DNA of 40,188 bases. It comes from a virus. Below, in pieces: positions 1 to 7,780 of this stretch (position 1 is its first letter; each line of letters starts with the position of its first letter). Both the position numbers and the translations under genes were made by a program. The notes below the pieces were generated by a model, which had not been told where the DNA came from, did no database searches, and saw only the letters and a list, made by a program, of their open reading frames with translations. The DNA lies in the IMG/VR virus record IMGVR_UViG_3300037258_000847, positions 1-40,188 of that record. One strand, given 5' to 3'.

Positions 1-457
1 TGCTGATCGCGCTCTCGGTCAGCCCCGTCTTCCTTGAATATGTCGATACGAGGATTTTGAGATTCTGCCGGAGAACCGTCGAATAAAACATATCTTCTGC
101 CGCTTCTACGGTTGATGGTTGTTCAAGCGCGGTACCGCCTTCAACGCGCCAAACGTTATCTACATTATGGAGCATTCCCTGTCGACTCGGGAAGTTCACC
201 TCCAGATGTTGCGGCGGCAAATCCGCAATATAATTGCGAAGTCTCTTGCTCAAACGATACCATTCTCCTCGGATACGATCTTCGTAGAAGGTCTTGTGCA
301 ATGATTTTTCGTCAACAATGTCCCCCTCTTGCAGTCCGATCAGACATATTCTGTCTGGACTGTGCATCCGTAAATCCTTGAGCCGCTCTCGGAGATTGGT
401 CGTGAAGCCGATCTTTACGCACGGGCGATTGCCTGGACGAAGAAAATAGATCGTCAT
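1..457 (-). CDS. T5orf172/GIY-YIG-like protein, C-terminus cut by window edge
   Basis: An open frame starts with ATG at 457 and runs without a stop to base 1 (152 complete codons). The N-terminus reads MTIYFLRPGNRPCVKIGFT, followed by a RERLKDL segment and later a GEWYRL motif. This pattern (YFL..VKIG.T.N...RL..L, then H..F...R..GEWY) is that of the T5orf172/MUG113 branch of GIY-YIG-like domains found in phage DNA-binding and nuclease-like proteins. The last visible residues (KILVSTYSRKTGLTESAIS) look like the start of a helix-turn-helix, so the whole protein may be a nuclease-like domain joined to a DNA-binding domain. It diverges from the early operon, a common place for a regulator. The family call is fairly sure; the function is inferred. 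Confidence 0.75.
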   Translation of the reverse strand, partial: MTIYFLRPGNRPCVKIGFTTNLRERLKDLRMHSPDRICLIGLQEGDIVDEKSLHKTFYEDRIRGEWYRLSKRLRNYIADLPPQHLEVNFPSRQGMLHNVDNVWRVEGGTALEQPSTVEAAEDMFYSTVLRQNLKILVSTYSRKTGLTESAIS

Positions 458-483
458 CGCTTACCCCGCATTGGCCGACTATG

Positions 484-500
484 CCCCATTTACAATGGGG
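484..500. repeat. Perfect inverted repeat over the early promoter, possible operator
   Basis: CCCCATT (484-490) and AATGGGG (494-500) form a perfect 7-bp dyad around a 3-base centre. The dyad covers the -35 box of the rightward promoter, and it lies 27 bases upstream of the leftward gene starting at 457. A repressor bound here would block early transcription. No T-run follows, so it does not look like a terminator. Confidence 0.5.
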
Positions 501-517
501 AATTACTTACCTATATT
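489..517 (+). promoter_or_regulatory. Probable early promoter (sigma70 type)
   Basis: TTTACA (489-494) and TATATT (512-517) are separated by exactly 17 bases, close to the sigma70 consensus. Transcription would start near 524, about 35 bases before the first gene at 559. It is the best promoter seen at the head of the rightward operon. Confidence 0.6.
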
Positions 518-558
518 CCGTTCACGTCGGAGCCGAAAGGGCCGGAACGGAGCGAGCG

Positions 559-1152
559 ATGGCATCCCCCACAACATGGTTCGTCTACAAGTTGGACTCG
601 ATGTCGCTCGCCGACTGGCGAGCCTTCGGCGTCGGCGGTGCCCCGATCTCCAACAGCCGAGACGTGCACCTGCTGGCCCGGGCGATCTTTATCTTGGAGA
701 AGTCCCGTTTCGGCGGCGATTGGCTCTACAGCAGCCACGAATACTGGATCACGCCGTGTCCCGGCCATTCACCGTTCGTGACGATCAGGGGCGGCAACCA
801 GTTCACCGAAGGTTTTTTGATCTCGCCGGTTCGGCTGGATTATTTGCGTTGCGATTGCGACGTCGTTCACTTGGGCAATGTCGGGCCTGATCCGCAGAAA
901 CATACCATACCGTTGACCTTCGACCGCTTCCACAACGCGCTGCGGATCATGCGGTCGATAGACCTGCACGAGTTGCAGGCCGTCGGAATGTTTGTCGGAG
1001 CAGAACGCCGAACGGCAGAAAATGCCGACGCTTGGAGAGGTTGGGGTAGCTTCTGCGAACACCCCTACAACTATTTCATCAAATGCAGCGACGAGGACGC
1101 CATGAAGATTTGGGGCATCGTCGAATCGCGCCAAGACAAGGAGAAGACGTGA
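559..1152 (+). CDS. Hypothetical phage protein, first gene of early operon
   Basis: Encodes 197 residues from the ATG at 559 (MASPTTWFVYKLDSM). That ATG has a GGAGCGAG ribosome site just upstream. An in-frame start at 481 is less likely because it lies in front of the predicted promoter. The protein is soluble, rich in aromatic residues and histidine, and has no signal peptide or membrane segment. I do not recognise a domain. It is the first gene after the early promoter, and its stop overlaps the GTG of the next gene (GTGA), so the two are probably translationally coupled. Confidence 0.6.
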   Translation: MASPTTWFVYKLDSMSLADWRAFGVGGAPISNSRDVHLLARAIFILEKSRFGGDWLYSSHEYWITPCPGHSPFVTIRGGNQFTEGFLISPVRLDYLRCDCDVVHLGNVGPDPQKHTIPLTFDRFHNALRIMRSIDLHELQAVGMFVGAERRTAENADAWRGWGSFCEHPYNYFIKCSDEDAMKIWGIVESRQDKEKT

Positions 1153-2087
1153 GCAACGCAGCCGAGATGGACGACCGCCTCAAGATCGGAGGAAACAGCC
1201 CTCCCCTCGCCCGTTCGATCGCCGCCGAGGAAGGCGACTTCGCCCTCGTCGTGACGGCGTTCCTCGAGGACGAGTACGCCAAGCAGCCGAAGATCGTTCA
1301 GTCCCTTCTCGAGGAAGCGCGCGCCCTCATGTGCGATCCGGAGACCGGCAAGCTGAAGAAGATCGACGACGAGACGAAGGGCAAGGTCACGTCGCTGATC
1401 AAGCGGATGCGCGACACCGCGAAGGCGCTAAACGCCTGGCACGACAAGGAAAAACAGCCATACCTTCGCGGCGGTCAGGCAGTGGACCAGTTTTTCTTTG
1501 GCTGGATCGACAAGCTGACGCGCCGCGACAAGAAGAACAAGGCCGGCGCCGCCGACGTCCTCAACGACGAACTCACCGACTACGACACCAGGATTCTGGA
1601 AGCGGAGCGGGAGCGCCGCCGGCTCGCGGCCGCAGAGGAGGCCAGAATAGCGCAGGCCGCCTACGATGCGGCGGCCAAGGCGGAGCGCGAGGCCGAGGAT
1701 GCCCGCCTCGCCGCGGAGCGGGCGCGCAAGCCTGAGATCGCCGAGCAGAAAGAGACCGTGGCCGAGCAGAAAGAGGCCGTGGCAAGCGAGGCCAAGGTCG
1801 ACGCCGCGCTCGCGGCTGGTCGAGCTCAGGAGGCCCACATCGCGACGCTCGTCAAGCCGGCCGACATCATGCGGACGCGCGGGGCCGACGGCACGCTGTC
1901 GACGATGGCGACGGAACCGTTTGCCGTGGTCGAGAACGAGGCCCTGCTCGACAGGGACAAACTCTGGCCGTTCATCCCGCTTGCCGCCAAGGAACAAGCC
2001 TACCGGGCTTGGGCAAAAACGGTCGGCTACAACCAGCAAATGGCGGGAGGGACTTGCGGCCGGAAGCCGAAGTCGACCGTTCGATGA
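1149..2087 (+). CDS. Coiled-coil phage protein of the recombination region
   Basis: Encodes 312 residues from the GTG at 1149, which overlaps the previous stop and follows an AGGAGAAG ribosome site; an ATG at 1167 is the alternative start. The N-terminal part is helical. A short conserved-looking block (QPYLRGGQAVDQFF, near residue 110) is followed by a long Ala/Glu/Arg-rich coiled coil of about 110 residues. A compact C-terminal part ends with a WPFIPLAAKEQAYRAW segment. Proteins of this shape occur beside ERF or RecT annealing proteins in alphaproteobacterial phages, as here. Its exact role is unknown; a structural or partner role in DNA recombination is only an inference from position. Confidence 0.7.
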   Translation: MSNAAEMDDRLKIGGNSPPLARSIAAEEGDFALVVTAFLEDEYAKQPKIVQSLLEEARALMCDPETGKLKKIDDETKGKVTSLIKRMRDTAKALNAWHDKEKQPYLRGGQAVDQFFFGWIDKLTRRDKKNKAGAADVLNDELTDYDTRILEAERERRRLAAAEEARIAQAAYDAAAKAEREAEDARLAAERARKPEIAEQKETVAEQKEAVASEAKVDAALAAGRAQEAHIATLVKPADIMRTRGADGTLSTMATEPFAVVENEALLDRDKLWPFIPLAAKEQAYRAWAKTVGYNQQMAGGTCGRKPKSTVR

Positions 2088-2299
2088 TCGAACTCAAAGC
2101 CGTTCCCGGTGGCTGCGAGGAGGCATCGATACTTTCCCGCGGCTTTTACATCCCGTGCAACAGGCCGGCGGTCAATATCGTCCGCTGGAAGGGGCGGACC
2201 GACAGGCCGATACGCATGTGCTTTGGCTGCTCCGATCACAACGTCAGGAATCGCGGCGGCGAGATCGTCGAGGCGTTCAAGGCTGAGGTCGTCCGATGA
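2084..2299 (+). CDS. Small cysteine-containing phage protein
   Basis: Encodes 71 residues from the ATG at 2084 (ATGA overlap with the previous stop). Longer in-frame starts upstream fall inside the previous gene. Cysteines in PGGCEE, IPCNRP and MCFGCSDHN suggest a small metal-binding or zinc-ribbon-like fold. No other domain is recognised. It sits in the coupled early operon. Confidence 0.6.
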   Translation: MIELKAVPGGCEEASILSRGFYIPCNRPAVNIVRWKGRTDRPIRMCFGCSDHNVRNRGGEIVEAFKAEVVR

Positions 2300-2529
2300 G
2301 CGAAGACAAAACCGGCGGCCCCGCCTTCCCTACCATCGTGGATGATCGGGCGATCAGTAACGACCTGAAGTTTGTGACCATTCAAGGCATGACGCTCCAC
2401 GATTGGTTCGCCGGGATGGCGTTGCAGGGATACATCGCGGCCAAGGTGCCTTCGGACGCCACTTATCGCGACTTGGCTAAGAGGGTCTACTTGGCGGTAG
2501 ACGCGATGATCGAGGAGCGCAAACGATGA
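2296..2529 (+). CDS. Conserved small phage protein (GMTLHDWFA type)
   Basis: Encodes 77 residues from the ATG at 2296, overlapping the previous stop by 4 bases. The start (SEDKTGGPAFPT) and the block GMTLHDWFAGMAL, followed by a helix ending AVDAMIEERKR, match a small protein repeated in many tailed phages and prophages of proteobacteria. Its function is not known. Family recognition is from memory of the pattern. Confidence 0.75.
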   Translation: MSEDKTGGPAFPTIVDDRAISNDLKFVTIQGMTLHDWFAGMALQGYIAAKVPSDATYRDLAKRVYLAVDAMIEERKR

Positions 2530-2897
2530 CTGCCGAACTCCCGAACAAGTTCAGCGAACTGCGCAAAATCGTCGAGCGGATCGAGCGGATCATAAAATAT
2601 GATGCGCCATCGGCGCGTGGCTTACCGGATGGATACGCATCCAAAGTATCTTCTCTCTCAATCAGCCGAACGAGCTGGGTGCTGCAAGACACCGATTCAT
2701 TGAAGGCGGCCAACAACATCAAAGAAGCCGCAATTAATTCGGAGCGGATACGCGGTGAACGTGAGCGCGACAGCGATTTGAAAAAGCTGTCCGTCGAACT
2801 TGAATCTTTGCGCGCCGTCCTTTCGTCGATGGCGGCTGATGCTTGCATCGAGATTGGGGTTGTCGGTCGCGCGATGAAAGAAGAGGCCGTCAGGTGA
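2526..2897 (+). CDS. Hypothetical helical protein
   Basis: Encodes 123 residues from the ATG at 2526 (ATGA overlap). The sequence is almost wholly helical, with charged heptad-like stretches (SERIRGERERDSDLKKL), so a coiled coil is likely. There are no membrane segments or recognisable motifs. Base composition is less GC-rich than in the neighbours, which suggests a later addition to the operon. Confidence 0.6.
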   Translation: MTAELPNKFSELRKIVERIERIIKYDAPSARGLPDGYASKVSSLSISRTSWVLQDTDSLKAANNIKEAAINSERIRGERERDSDLKKLSVELESLRAVLSSMAADACIEIGVVGRAMKEEAVR

Positions 2898-2902
2898 CAG
2901 CG

Positions 2903-3211
2903 ATGACGGATAAGCAGACGCTTGAGCAAAAACGGACTCAAGCCCTAGAAAACCTCGTGATGTTTTATTTGAAGGACAATAAATACGGAGCAAAAGAATT
3001 GAGAGGTCCGGTGTCCGCAACGAACAGCTTCAGGATCGAGTTTGATAAGCCGCCTACGCAAGCTGAGATTGAGCACCTGATCCTCATCCTTAATGCGCAC
3101 AAGCCTGTCCTTCCAACAGAGCGGGAAGACAGAACACCGCTTGAGGTGGTCAATGAAGCGCTTGCAAAAGCAGAGCAACAGCCGCTAGAGCGTCGGGAAG
3201 TAAAAATATGA
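2903..3211 (+). CDS. Hypothetical protein
   Basis: Encodes 102 residues from the ATG at 2903 (MTDKQTLEQKRTQ). A GTG at 2894 overlapping the previous stop would add three residues and is an equally possible start. The N-terminal half is helical and a strand-rich middle follows (SFRIEFDKPPTQAEIEHL). No known domain is seen. It is coupled to the next gene through an ATGA overlap. Confidence 0.6.
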   Translation: MTDKQTLEQKRTQALENLVMFYLKDNKYGAKELRGPVSATNSFRIEFDKPPTQAEIEHLILILNAHKPVLPTEREDRTPLEVVNEALAKAEQQPLERREVKI

Positions 3212-3510
3212 AAACCATCGTAGCCCTCGTCGGCACCAAGTTTCGTGGCCAAGGTATGGTCGATCTTCTGGCGCGGCTTCCGAACGGGGAGCCGCTGATT
3301 CTGAGGCGCGAGCCGAGCAATCCGTACGACCGGAACGCCGTGCAGGTTTGGGCGCAAGGGCATCATCTGGGTTATTTGAAAGGTTCGCAGAACAAGCCCC
3401 TCGCGATGGCGATGGACAACGCCGCGAAAACGATACCGGATTATTCCATTCCGGCGAATCTGTCGGTCAAGGAAGGCAAGTCGCAGCCGATGGTGGAATT
3501 TGAACTTTAA
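3208..3510 (+). CDS. HIRAN domain protein
   Basis: Encodes 100 residues, nearly all one HIRAN domain. The start VALVGTKFRGQG gives the first strand, and REPSNPYDRNAVQVWAQG (about residues 34-51) is the hallmark REP.N.YD.NAV.V block, followed by HLGYLKG. HIRAN domains in HLTF/Rad5-type proteins bind DNA ends or damaged DNA. A stand-alone copy in a phage early operon, four genes before a nuclease and next to an annealing protein, suggests a role in recognising DNA ends or damage. The domain call is strong; the role is inferred. Confidence 0.88.
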   Translation: MKTIVALVGTKFRGQGMVDLLARLPNGEPLILRREPSNPYDRNAVQVWAQGHHLGYLKGSQNKPLAMAMDNAAKTIPDYSIPANLSVKEGKSQPMVEFEL

Positions 3511-3525
3511 GACCAGCCCCGACAT

Positions 3526-3545
3526 GACGTGACGAGACGTGACGG
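3526..3545 (+). repeat. 10-bp tandem repeat in the leader of the DUF3850 gene
   Basis: GACGTGACGA is followed directly by GACGTGACGG (9 of 10 identical). It lies in the only sizeable gap of this part of the operon, 28 bases before the start at 3574. It could be a protein-binding site or a replication scar; nothing more can be said. Confidence 0.5.
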
Positions 3546-3573
3546 GTCGAGACTAGAAAATCTGGAGGATGAA

Positions 3574-3846
3574 ATGACGACGCATGAACTAAAATCGTGG
3601 CCCGACTTTTTCGGGCCGATCGCGGACGGAACGAGGACGTTCGATCTCCGTCTCAACGATCGCAAGTATGCGGTCGGTGATGTGTTGCGCTTCCGCGAGT
3701 ACGACGACCGCAAGGGCACCTACACCGGGCGCGAAGTCCAGAAGCTGATCACTTCAAGGCTCGAAGGGATAGGACCGGGATGCATCGCCCCGGTCCGCGG
3801 CCTGGACAGGAAGTACGTTATCCTCAGCTTGGGAGCGGTGTCGTGA
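3574..3846 (+). CDS. DUF3850 (PUA/ASCH-like) protein
   Basis: Encodes 90 residues from the ATG at 3574, preceded by CTGGAGGA. The ORF can extend to 3529, but the ribosome site and the family start (M..HELKSWP.FF) fix 3574. The motifs HELKSWPDFF, GTRTFDLRLNDRKYAVGDVL, FREYD and YTGRE follow the DUF3850 pattern, a PUA-like fold related to ASCH domains thought to bind RNA or modified nucleic acid. Its stop overlaps the GTG of the next gene. Confidence 0.88.
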   Translation: MTTHELKSWPDFFGPIADGTRTFDLRLNDRKYAVGDVLRFREYDDRKGTYTGREVQKLITSRLEGIGPGCIAPVRGLDRKYVILSLGAVS

Positions 3847-4760
3847 CGAAGGCAAAACTCAAAGAGCAAGACTCTGGCGATCTCCTGCAAGGGGTCGCGC
3901 CGAAAGCTGAGCAGTCAAAGCCGGCGAAGAAGGCCGAGGTCGCGGAGCCGAAGCCGAAGGGCACCGCGGTCGCCAAGGTCGAGCAGTCTGAGGCGGCACC
4001 TACGAGCCTTCTCAAAATCATCCTGCAGTTGGCGGCGAATCCAGATTTTGACGCCGACAAGCTGGACAAAATTCTCGCGGCGCAAGTGCAACTTGAGGCC
4101 CGCGAGCAGGCCAAGGCGTTCAACGTCGCGCTGCGGTTGGCGGAGGTCGCCATGCCGCGGATCGTCAAGGACAAGAAAACCGACAAAGCCAGCTACGCTT
4201 CGTTAGAGAACGTCAGCAAGAGCATCGACAGCATCGCCCACGCCAACGGCCTTTCGATGTCGTTTGGTACTGCGGACTCGCCGCTCGCGGGACATTACCG
4301 CGTCGTCTGCGATCTGTCGCACGATGAGGGCCATGTTCGGCGTTATTTCTGTGACCTCCCGGCCGACACGTCTGGAAGCCAGGGCAAAAGTAACAAAACT
4401 CCGGTCCAAGGCATCGGCTCGACGATGAGCTACGGTCGGCGGTACCTCAAGGTTCTGATGTTCGACCTCACCATCGTCGGCGAGGACAACGACGGCGCCA
4501 AGCGCAGGGTCGCCGCGCCGACCAACCAAACGGCGTTGTCCGGGGCCGACGACGGCGAACTCGACGGCGGCGTCCCGACGATCGACGGCGCGCAGGTCAA
4601 GACGATGCTGGCCGAGATCGAGGCCTGCGGCGTCACCGCGGCCAAGTTCTGCAAGCATTACGGCATCACCGCCGTGATGCTGCTGCCGGCCCACCAGTTC
4701 GACGAGGCCATCCAATCCTGCAAGGACTACGCGGCGAAGAACAAGGTCAAGAAACAATAG
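3843..4760 (+). CDS. erf: ERF-family single-strand annealing protein
   Basis: Encodes 305 residues from the GTG at 3843 (GTGA overlap). A Lys/Ala/Pro-rich leader of about 50 residues is followed by the ERF core. The core shows KASYASLENVSKSIDSIA, then NGLSMSF, then PVQGIGSTMSYGRRYL and the EDNDG motif. The ERF family anneals complementary single strands in phage recombination and repair, usually with a 5'-3' exonuclease. The YqaJ-like nuclease at 5278 is the evident partner, separated by two small genes. The C-terminal tail (about residues 225-305) is variable. The family call is strong. Confidence 0.92.
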   Translation: MTKAKLKEQDSGDLLQGVAPKAEQSKPAKKAEVAEPKPKGTAVAKVEQSEAAPTSLLKIILQLAANPDFDADKLDKILAAQVQLEAREQAKAFNVALRLAEVAMPRIVKDKKTDKASYASLENVSKSIDSIAHANGLSMSFGTADSPLAGHYRVVCDLSHDEGHVRRYFCDLPADTSGSQGKSNKTPVQGIGSTMSYGRRYLKVLMFDLTIVGEDNDGAKRRVAAPTNQTALSGADDGELDGGVPTIDGAQVKTMLAEIEACGVTAAKFCKHYGITAVMLLPAHQFDEAIQSCKDYAAKNKVKKQ

Positions 4761-4789
4761 CTTCTGATAAATAAGTACGAGGAAATTCG

Positions 4790-4996
4790 ATGAAGCGCCA
4801 TGAGATCACAAAAAAAGAACTAGACGAATGGGTAGCCGGTCATTGGGTACAGTTTGCTGGCAGTTTTGGTCAAAACTCTCACAAGAAACTAGAACTGAAT
4901 CTTGAAGGTCTTTACCGGGTTACGGACCATGACGACATCAAATACATTGGCGGTAACGTCCATACGGCGATTAACGAATACAATCGCGCAAGCTGA
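4790..4996 (+). CDS. Small hypothetical protein
   Basis: Encodes 68 residues from the ATG at 4790 with GAGGAAATTCG upstream. It is AT-richer than the flanking recombination genes and has a 29-base gap before it rather than an overlap, so it looks like an inserted small gene. The sequence (KKELDEWVAGHWVQF, YRVTDHDDIKYIGG) suggests a small alpha/beta domain. No family is recognised. Confidence 0.55.
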   Translation: MKRHEITKKELDEWVAGHWVQFAGSFGQNSHKKLELNLEGLYRVTDHDDIKYIGGNVHTAINEYNRAS

Positions 4997-5024
4997 TGCG
5001 CCATGACTGACAGGAGTTTTGACT

Positions 5025-5261
5025 ATGGCTGAAAACCAATACGACCCGCGTGATATTGTGCGTAGGGAGGCGTGCATCATCGCTGATGGCGACTTCGCTC
5101 AATTAAAGATGGCGGCGTACCGCGTGCGTGATCCAGAAACGGGAGAGTTTAGCGCACTCCAATTCCACGCCACATTTAACAATATGGTGCTCGCCGTCAT
5201 GGGAGATCAATCAGCCAAACTCTTTGCCAAGTTTGTGACTGATACACTTGGTCCGCAATGA
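5025..5261 (+). CDS. Small hypothetical protein
   Basis: Encodes 78 residues from the ATG at 5025, which has AGGAG at a spacing of 8 bases. The TTG at 5019 lies too close to that site. The protein is soluble with a central strand pair (AYRVRDPETGEFSALQF) and a C-terminal helix. No family is recognised. It lies between the annealing protein and its exonuclease. Confidence 0.6.
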   Translation: MAENQYDPRDIVRREACIIADGDFAQLKMAAYRVRDPETGEFSALQFHATFNNMVLAVMGDQSAKLFAKFVTDTLGPQ

Positions 5262-5277
5262 CGCGGCGAAAATACCG

Positions 5278-5982
5278 ATGAGCAAAATCGCAACCAAAAA
5301 TAAACTGCCACAGGACGAGGTCGAGTTCTTCGATGCCGAGACTGTCCCGCAGCGCTCCGACGATTGGTTTGCGCTGCGCCGAGGACTCGTCACCGTCTCG
5401 AAACTGGCGACCGTCATGGCGGCAGGGAAAGACGGTGAGGCCAGCGCGACCCGCGACAAGTACATGAAGATGCTCGCCGGCGAGATCGTCTCCGGCCAGG
5501 TCGCCGAAACATTCCGGTCCGAAGCGATGGAGCGCGGCAACAGGATGGAGCCGGAGGCCAGGGAATGGTACGCGCGGACGCATTTCGTCGAACTCACGCA
5601 GGTTGGCTTCGTCCGCCGCACGATACGCGTTTTCGACGTCATCGGCGCCCACAATCCGTCGATGGACTTCGTCGTCGGATGCTCACCAGATTCCCAAGTC
5701 GACAAGCGCAAGGGGTTGGAGATCAAGACCGTGGCTCCGCACCTCTTGGTCGACGTCGCCAAGCGCGGCGCCGGCGGCTTCCCTGCCGAGCATCGCGCCC
5801 AACTCCAAGGAACGATGTTGGTCACCGGCTGGGACGAGATGGACCTCGTCCTTTACTACACCGGCTGGCCGCGGCCTCCGGTGTTCGCCGTCGCGCGCGA
5901 CGACGTCTACATCTCGCGCGCGAAGGCGGCCGTCGAGGAGTTCTACTTCCAGCTTGGGCGTTTGGTGGAGCAGGTCCGATGA
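5278..5982 (+). CDS. YqaJ/lambda-exonuclease-like recombination nuclease
   Basis: Encodes 234 residues from the ATG at 5278; a start at 5248 is possible but has no better ribosome site. Motifs of the PD-(D/E)XK YqaJ family are in order: QRSDDWFALRRGLVTVSKL (residues 25-43), the ERGNRMEPEA helix (85-94, carrying the acidic residue of motif I), GCSPD with D138, and LEIKT with E148 and K150, then a Q-containing helix (RAQLQGTM). This is the expected metal-dependent active site. The enzyme should resect double-strand ends 5'-3' to give single strands for the ERF protein upstream. Very likely correct. Confidence 0.9.
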   Translation: MSKIATKNKLPQDEVEFFDAETVPQRSDDWFALRRGLVTVSKLATVMAAGKDGEASATRDKYMKMLAGEIVSGQVAETFRSEAMERGNRMEPEAREWYARTHFVELTQVGFVRRTIRVFDVIGAHNPSMDFVVGCSPDSQVDKRKGLEIKTVAPHLLVDVAKRGAGGFPAEHRAQLQGTMLVTGWDEMDLVLYYTGWPRPPVFAVARDDVYISRAKAAVEEFYFQLGRLVEQVR

Positions 5983-6221
5983 CGACGCGAGTCAGGATCG
6001 CCATCATGATCGCCCTCGCGCTGTTCGGCGCCGTCGACGGCGCGGTGATCGTTCTCCACGAACGGATCGCGCACTTCATCCTCAACGCCCGCGACGGCTG
6101 CTGGCCTTGGTCGCCGGCCGACGTCGAGTATCACGACGGCATGACGATCTGCCCGGGCCAGACCGCGCACGGAACGGTCATCATCGAGTTCGGATTGCCA
6201 GAGGAGGGAAGCGACATCTGA
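5979..6221 (+). CDS. Small single-pass membrane or secreted protein
   Basis: Encodes 80 residues from the ATG at 5979 (ATGA overlap). One hydrophobic segment near the N-terminus (IAIMIALALFGAVDGAVIVL, residues 7-26) acts as a signal anchor. The remainder should be periplasmic, with two cysteines (DGCWPW and TICPGQ) that could pair. Function unknown. It is coupled to the next gene by TGATG. Confidence 0.6.
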   Translation: MTTRVRIAIMIALALFGAVDGAVIVLHERIAHFILNARDGCWPWSPADVEYHDGMTICPGQTAHGTVIIEFGLPEEGSDI

Positions 6222-6784
6222 TGAGCAGGCGCGACCAACCCATCGCTTTTTTCTGGCTGTCGGTCGATGTCGTCGACCAGCACGGCGTCTTGACGAAGTG
6301 CCTCGCGATGGTTCCGCAGCCGCGCTACGTCAACGTCGCCAAGCGGCAGTTCGGCGAGGCCGGCAGCGAGCACGTCCTCGATCCGACGTCGGAACGGTCG
6401 ATGGCGTCGCACAACGCATACTTCGCCCAACTCAAAGAGTATTTCGACAACCTCCCAGAGACATATTCTCCGCGCTATCCGACGCCAGAGCATTTTCGCA
6501 AGTGGCTTCTGGTGCAGACGAACTGGTTCGACGAGTCGGAGTTCAACCTTTCGAGCGAGGAGGCGGCAAAAGCGTTGGGCGACTTCATCCGCCGCAGGGA
6601 TGCCTATGCTTGGATGCACCCGTACGGCAAAAAACTGATCGTCCGCAGCCCGAGGTCGCAATCGCGCGCGGCGATGGGCAAGGAAGATTTTGAGAAGTCC
6701 AAGCACGACGTGCTGGAACTTGCCGCGCAGATGGTCGGCGTCGCGCCTGGACAGATGGCCAAGGAGGCCCGCAGGCATGGCTGA
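6221..6784 (+). CDS. Conserved phage protein of alphaproteobacteria
   Basis: Encodes 187 residues from the ATG at 6221 (TGATG overlap). A helical region with SMASHNAYFAQLKEYFDNLP is followed by a lysine/tryptophan block (EHFRKWLLVQT), then SQSRAAMGKEDFEKSKHDVL near the C-terminus. I recognise this pattern as a protein common in phage early regions of Rhizobiales and relatives, without an assigned function. There is no signal peptide or membrane segment. It lies between nuclease and ASCH-like genes, so a DNA-related role is possible but unproven. Confidence 0.7.
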   Translation: MSRRDQPIAFFWLSVDVVDQHGVLTKCLAMVPQPRYVNVAKRQFGEAGSEHVLDPTSERSMASHNAYFAQLKEYFDNLPETYSPRYPTPEHFRKWLLVQTNWFDESEFNLSSEEAAKALGDFIRRRDAYAWMHPYGKKLIVRSPRSQSRAAMGKEDFEKSKHDVLELAAQMVGVAPGQMAKEARRHG

Positions 6785-7424
6785 CATCCCGATCATCTTC
6801 AGCAAGGCCATGATTTTGGCGCTGCTCACAAAACGAAAGACGATGACGCGCAGGCTGCTCTACTCCGAACGTAAGGCAAAAACCGGACTGACACCTTCGT
6901 CGGCAAAGATTATTCCCGCCTATCCGCCGCAGCGCGTCGGGCGGTGGCCAAATACTACTCCAGCACATTATTGGACCGTCTCTGGTTGGGAGCGGGTAAA
7001 GATAGGTGACCGCCTATACGTGAAGGAACGCCTTTGTTCTCACGGTCATTTCGGATTTCCGTTGTCGTTCGGGCCTCAGATTCGCGACGGCGACAACGCG
7101 CGGGTGTGGAGCTATTTCGCCGACGGGATAGTCACGCCCGAAGCAACTGGCGGTCGTCCTTCGATCCACTGCCCGCGATCATTCTCCCGCATCACGCTAG
7201 TCGTCTTCGCGACGAAGATTGAACGGCTGCAAAGCATCTCTTACGACGACGCCGTGACGGAAGGCGTTGGCATTTTCCCAAACTCGATGTCGGCGCAGAA
7301 ACGATTCAGGGAACTATGGTGCTCTCTGCACGGCGACGAATCTTGGGCGGCGAACCCAGACGTCGTCTGTCTGTCCTTCGCCGTTCACCAGAAAAACATC
7401 GACGAGATGAAGGAGGCGGCGTGA
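6777..7424 (+). CDS. ASCH/PUA-like phage protein
   Basis: Encodes 215 residues from the ATG at 6777, overlapping the previous gene by 8 bases. The start (DIPIIFSKAMILALLTKRKTMTRR) is the hallmark of a phage family with an ASCH-like fold (IIFS.PM..ALL.G.KT.TRR). It is followed by KIGDRLYVKER and a C-terminal block with SISYDDAVTEGV and ELWCSLHG. ASCH domains resemble PUA domains and are predicted to bind RNA or modified bases. It is the second PUA/ASCH-like protein in this operon. Confidence 0.8.
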   Translation: MADIPIIFSKAMILALLTKRKTMTRRLLYSERKAKTGLTPSSAKIIPAYPPQRVGRWPNTTPAHYWTVSGWERVKIGDRLYVKERLCSHGHFGFPLSFGPQIRDGDNARVWSYFADGIVTPEATGGRPSIHCPRSFSRITLVVFATKIERLQSISYDDAVTEGVGIFPNSMSAQKRFRELWCSLHGDESWAANPDVVCLSFAVHQKNIDEMKEAA

Positions 7425-7780
7425 CTGATCGCATCCATTGCTGCGTCGCACATTGCAGGCGATCGTTTAAGTCGAAGGCTGACGATCCGGCTGACGGCGA
7501 GATCATGTGCGGCCGGTGCTGGCGCACGGTCGACAAGCCTCTAAGAGACCGTTACCGGCGCTTGCGAAAGCGGAGCGCTCGCGCCGTTCGGATGACGCAG
7601 CTCAAAAAGATGCAGGCCAAGGCAGCCTTCAGAATCCAAGTCGACGAGCTGCATCGGTTATTCGTGGCTGCGTTTGACCGTCAATGGGCGGCGATCAAGG
7701 AAGAGGCCACGTTCAAGAGCAACATGCTGATCGAGGGCACGGCCGGAGAGTTGGCAGAGCGGCGGAGCATGGCATCGTGA
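7421..7780 (+). CDS. Small zinc-finger-like protein
   Basis: Encodes 119 residues from the GTG at 7421 (GTGA overlap). Cysteine pairs in IHCCVAHCRRSF and IMCGRCWRTV can form a four-cysteine zinc site. A basic helix (RDRYRRLRKRSARAVR) and a long helical C-terminus follow. A nucleic-acid-binding role is likely. Similar short CGRCWR proteins are seen in phage early regions; the function is unknown. Confidence 0.7.
   Translation: MTDRIHCCVAHCRRSFKSKADDPADGEIMCGRCWRTVDKPLRDRYRRLRKRSARAVRMTQLKKMQAKAAFRIQVDELHRLFVAAFDRQWAAIKEEATFKSNMLIEGTAGELAERRSMAS

Noticed and set aside
112-381. 89-aa and 61-aa + strand ORFs at the left edge
   Set aside because: Both are antisense to the T5orf172-type gene that is open to the window edge.
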